A stretch of 31,737 nucleotides of DNA from JAGNEJ01 sp043757865 (GTDB taxonomy: Bacteria; Verrucomicrobiota; Verrucomicrobiia; Verrucomicrobiales; V1-33). Shown in pieces: positions 6,561-15,765 of this stretch. The stretch covers positions 1 through 31,737 of the forward strand of contig JAYVOP010000060.1 of NCBI GenBank assembly GCA_043757865.1. The letters run 5' to 3'. Numbering within the stretch: the first letter of the stretch is position 1; each line of letters begins with the position of its first letter. Under the pieces are notes generated by a model. That model searched no databases, was not told where the DNA came from, and saw nothing but the letters and a program-made list of their open reading frames with translations. A program made the position numbers and the translations under genes.

Positions 6561-9448
6561 CGTGGATACGCCGGGTCTGCGGGGACGTTCGTCTTGCGTT
6601 TAAAAATGCCACCAAGGCGTTTCCAGAATCCGGGTTGCTCGCTTTTGCCGTAGCCTGCGCTGCCGTAGCCTGCGCTGTCGTAGGGCACGGTGCCTTTTTC
6701 GGTGGGCAGGAGGACGTCCGAAATGTCCGCTTCCGGGCGGGCGAATTTCATGGCATCCGGGCCGACCATGGTGCGGCTGAGTTCCTGTCCGTTGACGTCG
6801 ATCATGTCGTCTGGACCTTGGATAATAGAGGGTTGCATGAAGATGAGGAGTTCCTTGCGGTCATCGCTCTTGGTGGTGGTGCCGAAGAGGTTGCGGATGA
6901 TGGGGATGCGCGCAATGATGGGCACGGAGCTGTTGCCCGTATTCCGGGTGTCTTTGATTAGCCCACCGATCACGGCTATGCCGTGGTTCGGGATGGTGAG
7001 TTTGGTGTTAAAGGATTGGGTGTTCACGGAGGGCACTTGGTTCCCGCCGATCACTTTGGAGGCTCCAAGGCTGTCATTTTGTTGGTCAATTTGCAGCGTC
7101 ACTTCTTCTTTGGAGTTGATCAAGGGGGTTACTTGCAGGCTGAGGGTGACCTCTTTGTATTCCACGGTGGAGTTCACGCTGCCGCCATTCGTTCCATTCG
7201 TTCCTAAATAGGATTGTTGGGTGCCAGGGTAGGGCACGGATTGTCCGATGGAAATGCTCGCAGTCTCGTTATTGGAGGTGGAAACGGACGGGCGCTGGAT
7301 GACTTTGATGCGGCCGGTGCCTTCACTAGCATTGACGTAGGCGTTGACGAGTTCTCCCACTTTAAAATAGCTAGTCAGTCCGCCAGTGACAGGAAATCCC
7401 GCAATGGTAGTGAGCGCGGAGGGATCGATGATGCCCTGCGTGGACCCTCCAGAGGACTTGAACATGCCGGCCAGATCCACTCTCTTGCCTCCGATGGTAG
7501 CGCTATCGACTTTGCGCAGCAGATCAATGCCGTAGCTCAGATCGTCGGTCATGGAAAGTTCAGCGATGATGCAGTCGATATGGACTTGCAGTGGGCGTTT
7601 GTCCATTTGCTGGATCAGGACACGGATCTGGTCCCGCGCTTCCGGCGTGCCGGAAACGATGATGGAGTTCGACTGCGGATCGGAGATGAGCAGGGTCTTG
7701 CCCACGGTGGTGGAGGTGGGCGTGGCCATGGTGCTAATCTGGCCGTTGCCGCCAGTGTTGCCGCGGCCCCCCCCACTGACGCCACCTTGGCCGCCTGCCG
7801 TGCCTGTGCGGCTTTGGCTCGTGGTGCCCGTGCGGGAATTGGTGGCAACATTTTGGCCCAAACGATTGCCGTTGGTGCCGCCGGATTGCCCGCCGCCTGC
7901 GGCAAAGCCGTTGCCGCTGGCTTGGCGTTGGCCACCCTGCGCCCCGCCACTACTAGCCCCGCCGCCACTGCTGCCGGTGCTTTCACCGAAGCCACGAGCC
8001 GTTAGGGCACCGGATGCTAGATCAATGAACTCCGCCACGGGAATGAAGCGCAGCGGGTAGGTGACGAAGTTTTCGATCTCCGATGGGAGGTCGAATTCGT
8101 GGATGAGTTTTTCCATGTAAGCGACATCGGTTTTCTTGCCGCTGAGGAGAATGCGGTTGGTGCGGCGGTCGGCTTTGACAACCACGGATCCGCCTTCGGG
8201 AGCGGTTTGGGTGGCTCCATTGGCTCCTCCCGGCTGGCCGGGATTGAGTTGGGCTTGCAGGCCCGCAGCGGCATTGGGCGCGCTCACTAGCTTGCTGCCG
8301 CCGCCCGCTCCGGCCTTGGTGGAAGCGGCACTTTGTTGCTGGATGATGGCTTCGATGATGCCTGCCACTTCCTCGGCATCGGCTATCTTTAACTGCACGA
8401 ACTTATGTTCCAGAATGCCACCGGGAATATCGATCTCATTCTTAATGGCAATGAGACTGCGGACCACGGGCACGGATTCGGTTATCAGTAAACCTCCCGC
8501 GCTCGGAATGGCGGTGATTTTCCCGCCCGCGTGAGGGGGCGTGGTGCCCAGGATGGTGGTGGCATCCTGCGGGGCCAGGTAGTCTAACTTCATGAAGTAG
8601 TTCACGAACTCATCCCGCTCTGGCAGGTCGGCTTCCTTAGTGAAGACCGGGTGGCCGTTCTTCGGAGGCTCCGCCGGAAAGGCTCCGGTGTTCTGGCCCG
8701 CCACAGCGATGATGTGGAGCTTTTCCCCATACTGGTAAATGGTGTAGCCATTGACCATGAGGATGGCCTTGAGGTAGTCGATGTATTCCCGTTTGGTCAG
8801 TTTCCCATTTACGGAAATGGCCACGCTGCCTTGCATCCCACTGGGGTGCAGCACGGTCACGCCAGTGTTGGCTTCATACTCGGCAATAACGTCATCTAAA
8901 GTGGCGGTGGGGTTAGAGGTGACTTCCACTAACTGGTTATCTCCCGTGGCCGCCGAGGCGTTAGGGTTGAATGGATCTGCGGGCGCTGGCGTGGCCATGG
9001 GACCAGATTTGGGCGCAGGAGCGGACGCTGCACCAGGGCCAGTGGGACCGCCGGGAGCGAGCGGCGGACCACCGCCGAAGCTCGGAGCACCGGGGGCTGC
9101 GGGCGGCGTGCCGGGGACCCCAGTAGGGGTTACGGTCTGACGGGCCGCCGCCCGGGCTCGGGCGCGTTCGATGGCGGCAGATGCGGCACCTGTGGCGATG
9201 GGTGGCTTGGCCTCCGCAGGCGCGGCTGCTGGAGCTTCGGCCACGGGATTCGCAGGATCAGCGGGGATGACTGGATCGGGCGTAGGCGCGTTGTTCGGCA
9301 GGACGACCGGGCCTTTGGTGGGCGGTGCTAACACGGGCGCATTCGCTGGTGGAGCGGCCCGGCGGGGGGGCTCGATGGTGCTCTGCGCCAAGGCGATGGC
9401 GGAAATGGTGGCCAAGGAGCCGAGGGTGAGTTGAGTAGTGCGCGACAT
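6557..9448 (-). CDS. gspD: Secretin, GspD-like outer-membrane channel
   Basis: This is a 963-residue exported protein with a hydrophobic N-terminus (about 6-21, ending IALAQS). It continues with a Pro/Ala-rich linker (about 25-165) and an N0-like domain (172-250, with LDDVIAEYEANTGVTVL). Two N-type KH-like repeats follow at about 280-345 and 347-455, then a third repeat carrying a Gly/Ser/Asn-rich insert at about 485-570, and the secretin core from about 620 to 875. The core shows VPYPG (739-743), VEYKEVTLSLQVTPLI (762-777) and the closing VIGGLIKDTRNTGNSSVPIIARIPIIRNLFG motif (826-855). Secretins form the multimeric outer-membrane gate of type II secretion or type IV pili. The C-terminus is a linker with a short SAGYG repeat and a basic end. 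It is the last gene of a four-gene operon with GspM- and GspL-like partners. Confidence 0.93.
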   Translation of the reverse strand: MSRTTQLTLGSLATISAIALAQSTIEPPRRAAPPANAPVLAPPTKGPVVLPNNAPTPDPVIPADPANPVAEAPAAAPAEAKPPIATGAASAAIERARARAAARQTVTPTGVPGTPPAAPGAPSFGGGPPLAPGGPTGPGAASAPAPKSGPMATPAPADPFNPNASAATGDNQLVEVTSNPTATLDDVIAEYEANTGVTVLHPSGMQGSVAISVNGKLTKREYIDYLKAILMVNGYTIYQYGEKLHIIAVAGQNTGAFPAEPPKNGHPVFTKEADLPERDEFVNYFMKLDYLAPQDATTILGTTPPHAGGKITAIPSAGGLLITESVPVVRSLIAIKNEIDIPGGILEHKFVQLKIADAEEVAGIIEAIIQQQSAASTKAGAGGGSKLVSAPNAAAGLQAQLNPGQPGGANGATQTAPEGGSVVVKADRRTNRILLSGKKTDVAYMEKLIHEFDLPSEIENFVTYPLRFIPVAEFIDLASGALTARGFGESTGSSGGGASSGGAQGGQRQASGNGFAAGGGQSGGTNGNRLGQNVATNSRTGTTSQSRTGTAGGQGGVSGGGRGNTGGNGQISTMATPTSTTVGKTLLISDPQSNSIIVSGTPEARDQIRVLIQQMDKRPLQVHIDCIIAELSMTDDLSYGIDLLRKVDSATIGGKRVDLAGMFKSSGGSTQGIIDPSALTTIAGFPVTGGLTSYFKVGELVNAYVNASEGTGRIKVIQRPSVSTSNNETASISIGQSVPYPGTQQSYLGTNGTNGGSVNSTVEYKEVTLSLQVTPLINSKEEVTLQIDQQNDSLGASKVIGGNQVPSVNTQSFNTKLTIPNHGIAVIGGLIKDTRNTGNSSVPIIARIPIIRNLFGTTTKSDDRKELLIFMQPSIIQGPDDMIDVNGQELSRTMVGPDAMKFARPEADISDVLLPTEKGTVPYDSAGYGSAGYGKSEQPGFWKRLGGIFKRKTNVPADPAYPR

Positions 9449-9489
9449 GGGAATGGATAGGAACCGGAAGTTGGGAAAAGAGGGAAAAT

Positions 9490-10371
9490 TTATTGATTGG
9501 GAATGCTCGGCGGCGGGGTGGGCTCATTCGTCGGCAGTACCACGCGCCGTCGCCCCGGCAAGTTAGCGGCCTGTGGCGTGCCACCCGCTCCAGGCGCGGC
9601 CCCGCCGACGCCAGCATTGTTCAAACCAGCCGCAGGAGCGACAGAGACGTTACCGCCACCTTGTGGTAAATTCAGCCCGGGCTGCAATTGCACTGGGTTA
9701 GGCACTTGGCCGGGAATGGGCTGGCCGGGCAGTCCACCCATGGCGGGCGCGGGCACGTTGTTCTGTCCAGCGGCTCCGGCGTTCCGTTGTTGGATCATCT
9801 GGAGCATGGCCGCGTTGTTAGCGGCCCCCGCACCAGCGGGCTGGCCGGGAATCGGCTGAGCGTTAGGCATCTGCTGATTCATGCCGGGTAGGCCGCCTTT
9901 GCCAGGAGCGCCTTTCATGGCCAGGACTTTCTCATCGAACTTCACTTCGCCTTGCTCTCCATTTTTACTCACGATGGCGGTGGCGTTCTTCACGGTGGTG
10001 GCGGTTCCGGCTTTAAAAGTGATCTCTTCCAGGGTGTAAGTATCCCCATTGGACTTCGTTTGATTGGCCTTACTGCTCGGCGGATTCACATAGCGCGTGA
10101 GGCGCAAGCGCTCTTGAGTTTTGACATTCACCAGGATGGCCACGGAGTATTCCGTCGCCTTCGTCAGGCCCGCCAACGCCCAGTCCACCATGGCGGGAAT
10201 CTGCGGTGGTGGAGCCTCTTGCGGAGCATCGAAGTCGAACGGAGACTTGCTCATCAACTTGGTATAACGCTCCAGCTCATAACCCTTGGTCTGCATGACG
10301 GGCTCGCTCTCGGCCTGCACAAGCTGGGTGCTGGCGAGGACGGCTAGGATGAGAAATGGGGAAAGTTTCAT
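9490..10371 (-). CDS. Secreted Pro/Gly/Asn-rich protein in GspC/PilP position of the secretion operon
   Basis: This is a 293-residue protein with a signal peptide (MKLSPFLILAVLASTQLVQA, cleavage after ~20). A folded region (about 30-165) contains SVAILVNVKTQERLRLTRYV and YTLEEITFKAGTATTVKNATAIVSKNGEQGEVKF, which read as paired beta-strands like the small HR/PilP-type periplasmic domains. The rest, from about 168, is low complexity and rich in Pro, Gly, Gln, Asn and Ala. It sits between the GspM-like and secretin genes (5 bp and 41 bp gaps). That is the position of the periplasmic connector between inner-membrane platform and secretin. Direct similarity to GspC or PilP is not strong enough for a name. 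Confidence 0.72.
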   Translation of the reverse strand: MKLSPFLILAVLASTQLVQAESEPVMQTKGYELERYTKLMSKSPFDFDAPQEAPPPQIPAMVDWALAGLTKATEYSVAILVNVKTQERLRLTRYVNPPSSKANQTKSNGDTYTLEEITFKAGTATTVKNATAIVSKNGEQGEVKFDEKVLAMKGAPGKGGLPGMNQQMPNAQPIPGQPAGAGAANNAAMLQMIQQRNAGAAGQNNVPAPAMGGLPGQPIPGQVPNPVQLQPGLNLPQGGGNVSVAPAAGLNNAGVGGAAPGAGGTPQAANLPGRRRVVLPTNEPTPPPSIPNQ

Positions 10372-10376
10372 AAGGG

Positions 10377-11108
10377 TTATTGCACGTTAGGGCCGGGGGT
10401 GGCGGAGGTGGGCGTATCGGCTGGGGCATTGGGGTTTCCGACAGGCGGCAGCGCTGGTTGTTCAGTTGGGGTGGATAACTCCGGGGTCTTGGGCGCGGGA
10501 GCGGCTGGGGCTTGCGTTGCCAGTGCGTTCCGCTCGGCGTCTTTGAGAAACTGATCGCTGTCAGGGTGCCACCATTTCTGGATTACAAATTTACACACTA
10601 ACTCACTCTCACCATCATGGGCATCCGACTTCCGAGTCTTGAGGATCATGCTTTTTACATAGCGGAATTCCGTGGGCTCTTGCAGACCATAAATAAACTC
10701 CAGCACCTTCTTCCAGTCGCCACTGACCTCTGCCCCGTAGGCGGATTTGATGAACTTAGCGGGCTTGTCAGGGTCCACTGGTTCGCCTGCCAGCGGGGCG
10801 TTGTTGCTGAGCTTGAGATTCAGGCGTTCCACCGCGTTCTGCACAAAGGTAGTTAGATAAGTATCTCGCGTGTCGAAGGAATCATAGCGCTTCAAATACT
10901 GCGCCAGCGTATCCTGATACTGGGCCGCCAGGGGCACTTGGCTTTTCAATCCTTCCAGGCGTTTGAGTTCCGTGGTCAGGGTCTTCTTTTGCAGGGCCAC
11001 CTTGGCCTGCATCCCTTGCCAGAAGGAATAGCCAGCGAAGTTGAGCACCAAGAATACCATGATGCCCATGAAGGATAGGAGTCGTTTTTCGCTTTGTTTA
11101 AGAGCCAT
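10377..11108 (-). CDS. GspM/PilO-like inner-membrane protein
   Basis: This is a 243-residue bitopic protein with a short cytoplasmic N-terminus, one membrane helix (about residues 12-29, LSFMGIMVFLVLNFAGYSFW) and a coiled-coil stretch (about 32-70). The periplasmic domain that follows has a PilO/GspM-like ferredoxin-fold look (VSGDWKKVLEFIYGLQEPTEFRYVKSMILKTR). The tail is Pro/Ala/Thr-rich. A TTG two codons upstream (11114) keeps the frame open, but ATG at 11108 is the better start and has a purine run (GGAAAGA) upstream, one of the few SD-like sites here. It overlaps the GspL-like gene by 11 bp, so the two are coupled. Partner of the GspL-like protein in the inner-membrane platform. Confidence 0.8.
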   Translation of the reverse strand: MALKQSEKRLLSFMGIMVFLVLNFAGYSFWQGMQAKVALQKKTLTTELKRLEGLKSQVPLAAQYQDTLAQYLKRYDSFDTRDTYLTTFVQNAVERLNLKLSNNAPLAGEPVDPDKPAKFIKSAYGAEVSGDWKKVLEFIYGLQEPTEFRYVKSMILKTRKSDAHDGESELVCKFVIQKWWHPDSDQFLKDAERNALATQAPAAPAPKTPELSTPTEQPALPPVGNPNAPADTPTSATPGPNVQ

Positions 11109-12345
11109 TTTCAATGTCTTTCCGTTTACCGTGAATGGTGAAGGCGTTCAGCCCTGCGCTTTGTTTCCAGCCCGTGGGGCCCGCCCAGTCGTTGTTCTTT
11201 GTGTCCGGATTCGTGCGCAGATAATTGGCGAAATTAGATGCCACCGTCTGCGCCCGACACTCGCCAGCAATGTCCACACTATCACCTTCAAAAGTGATGC
11301 TAGTGACCTTCAACTCTGGAAAGCTACGGGCCGACAATGGCTCCAGGTAGCGACGCGCCAATTCAATAGGAAAACGATCCCGATCCCGCAGCGGCTCGGT
11401 GGCATTCCATTGGGCAAGGGTGGGCTCCACGAATCCGACCACCGTCTTGAGCTTGGTGACGCTGGCTTTCAGTGTATCTACCTCATTTGAATTATACCAA
11501 TACCAGCCGATCAGCACGGCTATTAGCGCCGCATAGCCAGCGGCACAGGCCCCGAGGATTTGCCACTGACGCTTGCGCTTGGCCGCGCGGATTTTCCCCA
11601 TGGCGATGACCACGGGCTCGAAGCTGGAAGGAACCTTGGGCAAGGAGGGCGCGGGCTTAGTTTCCCGTCGGAGGGGTAAATGGAGTTCATTGGCCAACTG
11701 CTGTTCCGCCCCCGGCACGATGGCTTCCGTCCATAACACGATGCCCTCTAACTCCGGCACGATTTCCTGCATATAGAGCGGCATCAGCAGACTGGAAATT
11801 TCCGCCACCGCGGCGGGGCTGAGTTCCGAATCCGTGAGGGCATGGAAATAGACCGGATGCTCTCCGCGCGTGAGACAGAAGACGAGGCGGCCCAGCTCTT
11901 TCCAGAGGATGATGGAGTTATCAGGCAGGTAAAACAGGGCCGGAGTGACCTCGAAGGAGCTAGGCGCGACCTGCGGGAGGTCCGGGGTGATCTTCTCATC
12001 TAGCACCACGGCGGTGGCCAGGGTGCGGGTATCCGTGCGCTCGATGACCTTGGTATCCAGGAGTTGGCCGACTGGATGATCCGGCATGAGGCTCATTTTT
12101 TCTAACTGCATTTGCACCACGCCATGCAGGATCTCAGGATCGCCACTAGCCGCCCAGACCGGCACCGCAAAGGCGGCTATGACCGGATATCCGAAGCAGT
12201 CCACTTGCTTGAAGGCCGCCGCATTTCCGCCTTCATCCAGGGCCACGCTCTGGGTTAGGGACATGCCCGCAGGGCCTTGTTTCCACAGCTCCCAGGCGGA
12301 TTCGCCAGGGATGCAGATCGTGGTAGTAGGGAGGACGTTGGACAT
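11098..12345 (-). CDS. GspL-like inner-membrane platform protein
   Basis: This is a 415-residue protein with a cytoplasmic N-terminal region of about 250 residues, one membrane helix (about 261-283, LGACAAGYAALIAVLIGWYWY), a short coiled coil (SNEVDTLKASVTKLKTVV) and a periplasmic PilN/GspL-type domain (about 310-410, FPELKVTSITFEGDSVDIAGECRAQTVASNFANYLR). The architecture matches GspL, which links the secretion ATPase GspE to the membrane. The cytoplasmic part is diverged, and clear actin-like ATPase motifs are not visible. First gene of the operon that ends with the secretin. No GspE, GspF or major pseudopilin genes accompany it in this window. Confidence 0.78.
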   Translation of the reverse strand: MSNVLPTTTICIPGESAWELWKQGPAGMSLTQSVALDEGGNAAAFKQVDCFGYPVIAAFAVPVWAASGDPEILHGVVQMQLEKMSLMPDHPVGQLLDTKVIERTDTRTLATAVVLDEKITPDLPQVAPSSFEVTPALFYLPDNSIILWKELGRLVFCLTRGEHPVYFHALTDSELSPAAVAEISSLLMPLYMQEIVPELEGIVLWTEAIVPGAEQQLANELHLPLRRETKPAPSLPKVPSSFEPVVIAMGKIRAAKRKRQWQILGACAAGYAALIAVLIGWYWYNSNEVDTLKASVTKLKTVVGFVEPTLAQWNATEPLRDRDRFPIELARRYLEPLSARSFPELKVTSITFEGDSVDIAGECRAQTVASNFANYLRTNPDTKNNDWAGPTGWKQSAGLNAFTIHGKRKDIENGS

Positions 12346-12650
12346 GGAGGGGGGTAGAAAAAGTGGGAGGCCGCAGAGTGCTGGTCGGGCTCTGGGGCAG
12401 GAGTTAGGACAGGGCGGCAGCGGATCAGTTCAAAGAGAATCTCTACGTGCTGGCGGAAAAACTTGGCCTACATGAACCACTTTTAAATTTAGCAAAGCGG
12501 TAATTTGCCGCGTCTGAGCGGGCTTGCGGACGGGGTTGGCGTGCTGCCAGCCGCCCCCGTTTCAACCTGTGAGGACGGCGTGCGGCGGGAGTTCAGCGGA
12601 GAGGCGCAGGGCTACGAACGCTCGTAAGTGCAAAGCGCGCGAGGGCGGCT
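12346..12650. promoter_or_regulatory. Divergent intergenic region between the secretion operon and the PSD1 gene
   Basis: These 305 bp hold no gene. They must contain the promoters of both the minus-strand secretion operon and the plus-strand PSD1 gene. The only AT-rich part is around 12475-12500 (ACTTTTAAATTTAGCAAAGC), and it is followed by an imperfect inverted repeat around GCGGTAATTTGCCGC. No -35/-10 pair is convincing. A short GAGGG stands 5-10 bp before the PSD1 ATG. Confidence 0.45.
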
Positions 12651-15600
12651 ATGGATGGGCGCATGAGATGGTTTACCAGGATATTATTTTCCCTCGCAGG
12701 GGTGTCGGCAGGATCGGCGGAGATTTCGTTTAATCGCGAGGTGCGGCCGATCTTGGCGGAGAACTGTTTTTACTGCCATGGACAAGACGCCAACAAGCGG
12801 AAGGCGGGCCTGCAACTCAACGTGCCGGACAATCCGCTGCGCCCGAACGACCAGCAGGAAACTGCCATCGTGCCCGGGCATCCGGAGGCCAGCGCGTTAG
12901 TGCAGCGGCTCTTTTCCACCGACCCAGACAGCGTGATGCCGCCGCCGAACTCCCATCGCCACGTCACGCCTGCGCAGCAGGAACTGCTGAAACAATGGAT
13001 CCTCGAGGGCGGGAAATATGAGTCCCATTGGGCGTTTGCGGCCCCGGTTAGACCCGTGCTGCCAGAAGAAGTGCGCACGCCGTGGGTGCGGAATGAGATC
13101 GATCTTCTGGTGCTCCAAAAAATGAGTGCGGTGGGGCTGGGGCCTAGCCCCGAGGCGGAGCGGGCGACATTGATCCGGCGGTTAGGCTGGGATTTCCTGG
13201 GGCTGCTCCCCACGCCGGAGGAGGTGGATGCCTTCGTGTTCGACACGGCCCCAGATGCTTATGAGAAACTGGTGGAGCGCGTCTTCAGCAGCCCGCACTA
13301 TGGCGAGCGCATGGCCCTGCCTTGGCTGGATGCCGCACGCTATGCGGACAGCAATGGCTTCCAGCAGGATGGCGATACCCACCAGTGGCGGTGGCGGGAT
13401 TGGGTCGTAAATGCACTCAATGCAGACCTGCCTTTCGATCAATTTTCCATCCAGCAACTCGCGGGAGATCTCCTGGAAAAGCCCACCACAGACCAACTCA
13501 TTGCCACGGCATTTAATCGGAATCATCTGCTCAATGGCGAGGGCGGAGCCATCGCGGAGGAGCAACGCTTTAACAATCTCTTCGACCGCGTGGACACCAC
13601 CGCCACCACCTGGATGGGGCTCACCATGGCCTGCGCGCAGTGCCACGATCACAAGTATGATCCGCTCACCCAGAAAGATTACTACGCCATGATGGCCCTA
13701 TTTAACAACGTCCCGGAGTCGGGCGTGCCGGCGGGCAGCGGGCAATATCGCGTGGCAGATCCGGCCATCTTGGCGGGCAGCGAGCCGCAGATGGCGACGC
13801 TCGCCACGCTGGAAGAGACTGCCAAAACCCTCGCCACAGATGAAAAGAATCTGGCGTCCGCGCCCGCGACTACCACCGCCCAAGCCGCCTGGGAGGAAGC
13901 GCTGCAAGCCACGGAACTGGTGGCCTGGACCGCGCTGACACCAGCCACAATGGAGGCCACGGACCGCGTAGAATTGGGGTTAGAAAACGCGGCGGACATC
14001 TTCGTCAAAGGCAAGCGCCCGGACAAAGCGAGCTACACCATCACCCTCCCCGGCGGGATGAACCATGTCACCGGCCTGCGCATTGATACGCTGCCGGACA
14101 GCCGTCTGCCGTCCAAAGGCGCGGGCCGTAGCGACAGCGGAAACGCCGTCCTGACGCGCTTAAGATTGGCCCTGGGCGACCAAGAAATTTCCTTCAGTGC
14201 AGCGGCGGCAGACTATACCCAAGGCGGATTCACGCCGGAGGGCGTGATCGATGATAAAGTGGAAACGGCCTGGGCCTTTTACCCAGATACCACCACGCCG
14301 CACTGGTTAGCCGTGCAGGCCACCAGTGCCATCAGCAATGATGCCGCGCTGCCGCTGACACTCACGCTGGAGTTTCAGTCCCCACATCTGCAACATCAGT
14401 TGGGGAAATTCCGCATCTCCCTGACCACCGCTGCGCAACCGCTGAGCCGCGCGGCGGTGCCTACGGAACTCGCGGCTATGCTCAAGAAACCCACCGCGGA
14501 ACGCACCCCAGAAGAACGGGAAAAACTGCGCGCCCATTTCCTCAAGAACAGCCCGCCGCCCGCCTTACAGGCTGCGCGCAAGGCCCGGGAGGCCGGGGAC
14601 AAAGCGGCGGCGGATTACAAGTCTGCCCTGCCCCGCGTCATGGTCATGAGCGATGCCAAGCCGCGTCAGACGAAGGTGCTAGACCGGGGGAATTATCTTT
14701 CCCCCACCGTCGATGTCAGCGGCGGCACGCCGGCATTTCTGCCCGCGTTAGGCAAGGAGGGACCGGCCACGCGGCTGGACTTCGCGCGGTGGTTATTTAC
14801 GCCAGAGCATCCACTGACGGCTCGCGTGCAAGTGAACCGCATGTGGCAACATTGCTTTGGCGTGGGCTTAGTGAAAACGGCGGAAGACTTCGGCGTGCAG
14901 AGTGCGATGCCCGTAGAGCAGGAGTTGCTGGACTGGCTAGCGGTGGAGTTTCGGGAGCACGGTTGGAGCATGAAACACATCTATCGCCTCATCGCGCTCA
15001 GCAGCACCTATCGGCAGAGCAGCCGCGTGTTAGGCGAGAGCCAAAAGCGCGATCCTGAAAATCGCCTCTTGAGCCGTGGTGGCCGCTTCCGGGCTCCGGC
15101 CATGGTGCTGCGGGACGTCGCGCTCTCAGCGAGTGGCCTGCTCAACGCGGCCCTCGGTGGCAAGCCCGTTTACCCGTACCAGCCGGAAGCCATCTGGGAA
15201 ACGCTCGCCATTACCAAGGAGCGAGATTTCACCTATCCTGCCAGCAGCGGGGCGGACTTGTATCGGCGGAGTCTCTACACCTTTTGGAGGCGCACGATCG
15301 GCCCTGCCAACATGTTCGATGCCGCCAATCGTCAGACCTGCAAAGTGCGCACCAGCATCACCTGCACGCCGCTCCATGCGCTGACGACGTTAAATGATCT
15401 CACCTGGGCGGAGGCCGCGCGCGTGCTGGCGGGCCAGGCCCTAGCCGCTGGGGGAGAGGCCGCCGCCCCGCTGCGCTATGCCTTCCGCCGCGTGTTAGGG
15501 AGGCCGCCTACGGAAACGGATCTAGCCGCCCTGCAACGCGCCTGGGATCATCAACGCACCATTTACCAAGCGGATCCTGCCGCCGCCGCCGCCGTGGTGA

Positions 15601-15710
15601 AACTCGGCCCCGCCCCCGGCATCACGGGCCTAGATCCCACGGAACACGCCGCTCTGACCAATGTCTGCCTAGCGCTTTTTAATTTGGATGAAGCCCTGAC
15701 GCGGGAGTAG
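12651..15710 (+). CDS. PSD1 domain protein (Planctomycete cytochrome c, DUF1549, DUF1553)
   Basis: This is a 1019-residue exported protein. A signal peptide (about 6-23) precedes an N-terminal cytochrome-c-like domain (about 25-95) with the haem motif CFYCH at 39-43 and the axial-ligand-type MPP motif (VMPPPNSH). DUF1549 follows at about 148-355 with the hallmark MACAQCHDHKYDP (Cys328, Cys331, His332). DUF1553 occupies about 708-1010 (RWLFTPEHPLTARVQVNRMWQHCFG, FGVQSAMPVEQELLDWLA). Between them is a beta-rich region (about 420-600) resembling a carbohydrate-binding module. Such proteins are hallmarks of Planctomycetes and Verrucomicrobia and have been linked to polysaccharide degradation, but the reaction is unknown. 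They are normally followed by a DUF1501 gene, which is absent here. ATG at 12663 is an alternative start; GAGGG upstream favours 12651. Confidence 0.93.
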   Translation: MDGRMRWFTRILFSLAGVSAGSAEISFNREVRPILAENCFYCHGQDANKRKAGLQLNVPDNPLRPNDQQETAIVPGHPEASALVQRLFSTDPDSVMPPPNSHRHVTPAQQELLKQWILEGGKYESHWAFAAPVRPVLPEEVRTPWVRNEIDLLVLQKMSAVGLGPSPEAERATLIRRLGWDFLGLLPTPEEVDAFVFDTAPDAYEKLVERVFSSPHYGERMALPWLDAARYADSNGFQQDGDTHQWRWRDWVVNALNADLPFDQFSIQQLAGDLLEKPTTDQLIATAFNRNHLLNGEGGAIAEEQRFNNLFDRVDTTATTWMGLTMACAQCHDHKYDPLTQKDYYAMMALFNNVPESGVPAGSGQYRVADPAILAGSEPQMATLATLEETAKTLATDEKNLASAPATTTAQAAWEEALQATELVAWTALTPATMEATDRVELGLENAADIFVKGKRPDKASYTITLPGGMNHVTGLRIDTLPDSRLPSKGAGRSDSGNAVLTRLRLALGDQEISFSAAAADYTQGGFTPEGVIDDKVETAWAFYPDTTTPHWLAVQATSAISNDAALPLTLTLEFQSPHLQHQLGKFRISLTTAAQPLSRAAVPTELAAMLKKPTAERTPEEREKLRAHFLKNSPPPALQAARKAREAGDKAAADYKSALPRVMVMSDAKPRQTKVLDRGNYLSPTVDVSGGTPAFLPALGKEGPATRLDFARWLFTPEHPLTARVQVNRMWQHCFGVGLVKTAEDFGVQSAMPVEQELLDWLAVEFREHGWSMKHIYRLIALSSTYRQSSRVLGESQKRDPENRLLSRGGRFRAPAMVLRDVALSASGLLNAALGGKPVYPYQPEAIWETLAITKERDFTYPASSGADLYRRSLYTFWRRTIGPANMFDAANRQTCKVRTSITCTPLHALTTLNDLTWAEAARVLAGQALAAGGEAAAPLRYAFRRVLGRPPTETDLAALQRAWDHQRTIYQADPAAAAAVVKLGPAPGITGLDPTEHAALTNVCLALFNLDEALTRE

Positions 15711-15765
15711 CTGGTAAAAGGTATAAAGAGTTGTGCCCGCCGCCCGCCCCGGCATACTGGCCGCT

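Noticed and set aside
7214..8005. 263-codon plus-strand frame inside the secretin gene
   Set aside because: Antisense shadow of a GC-rich gene with clear secretin motifs; its translation is low complexity.
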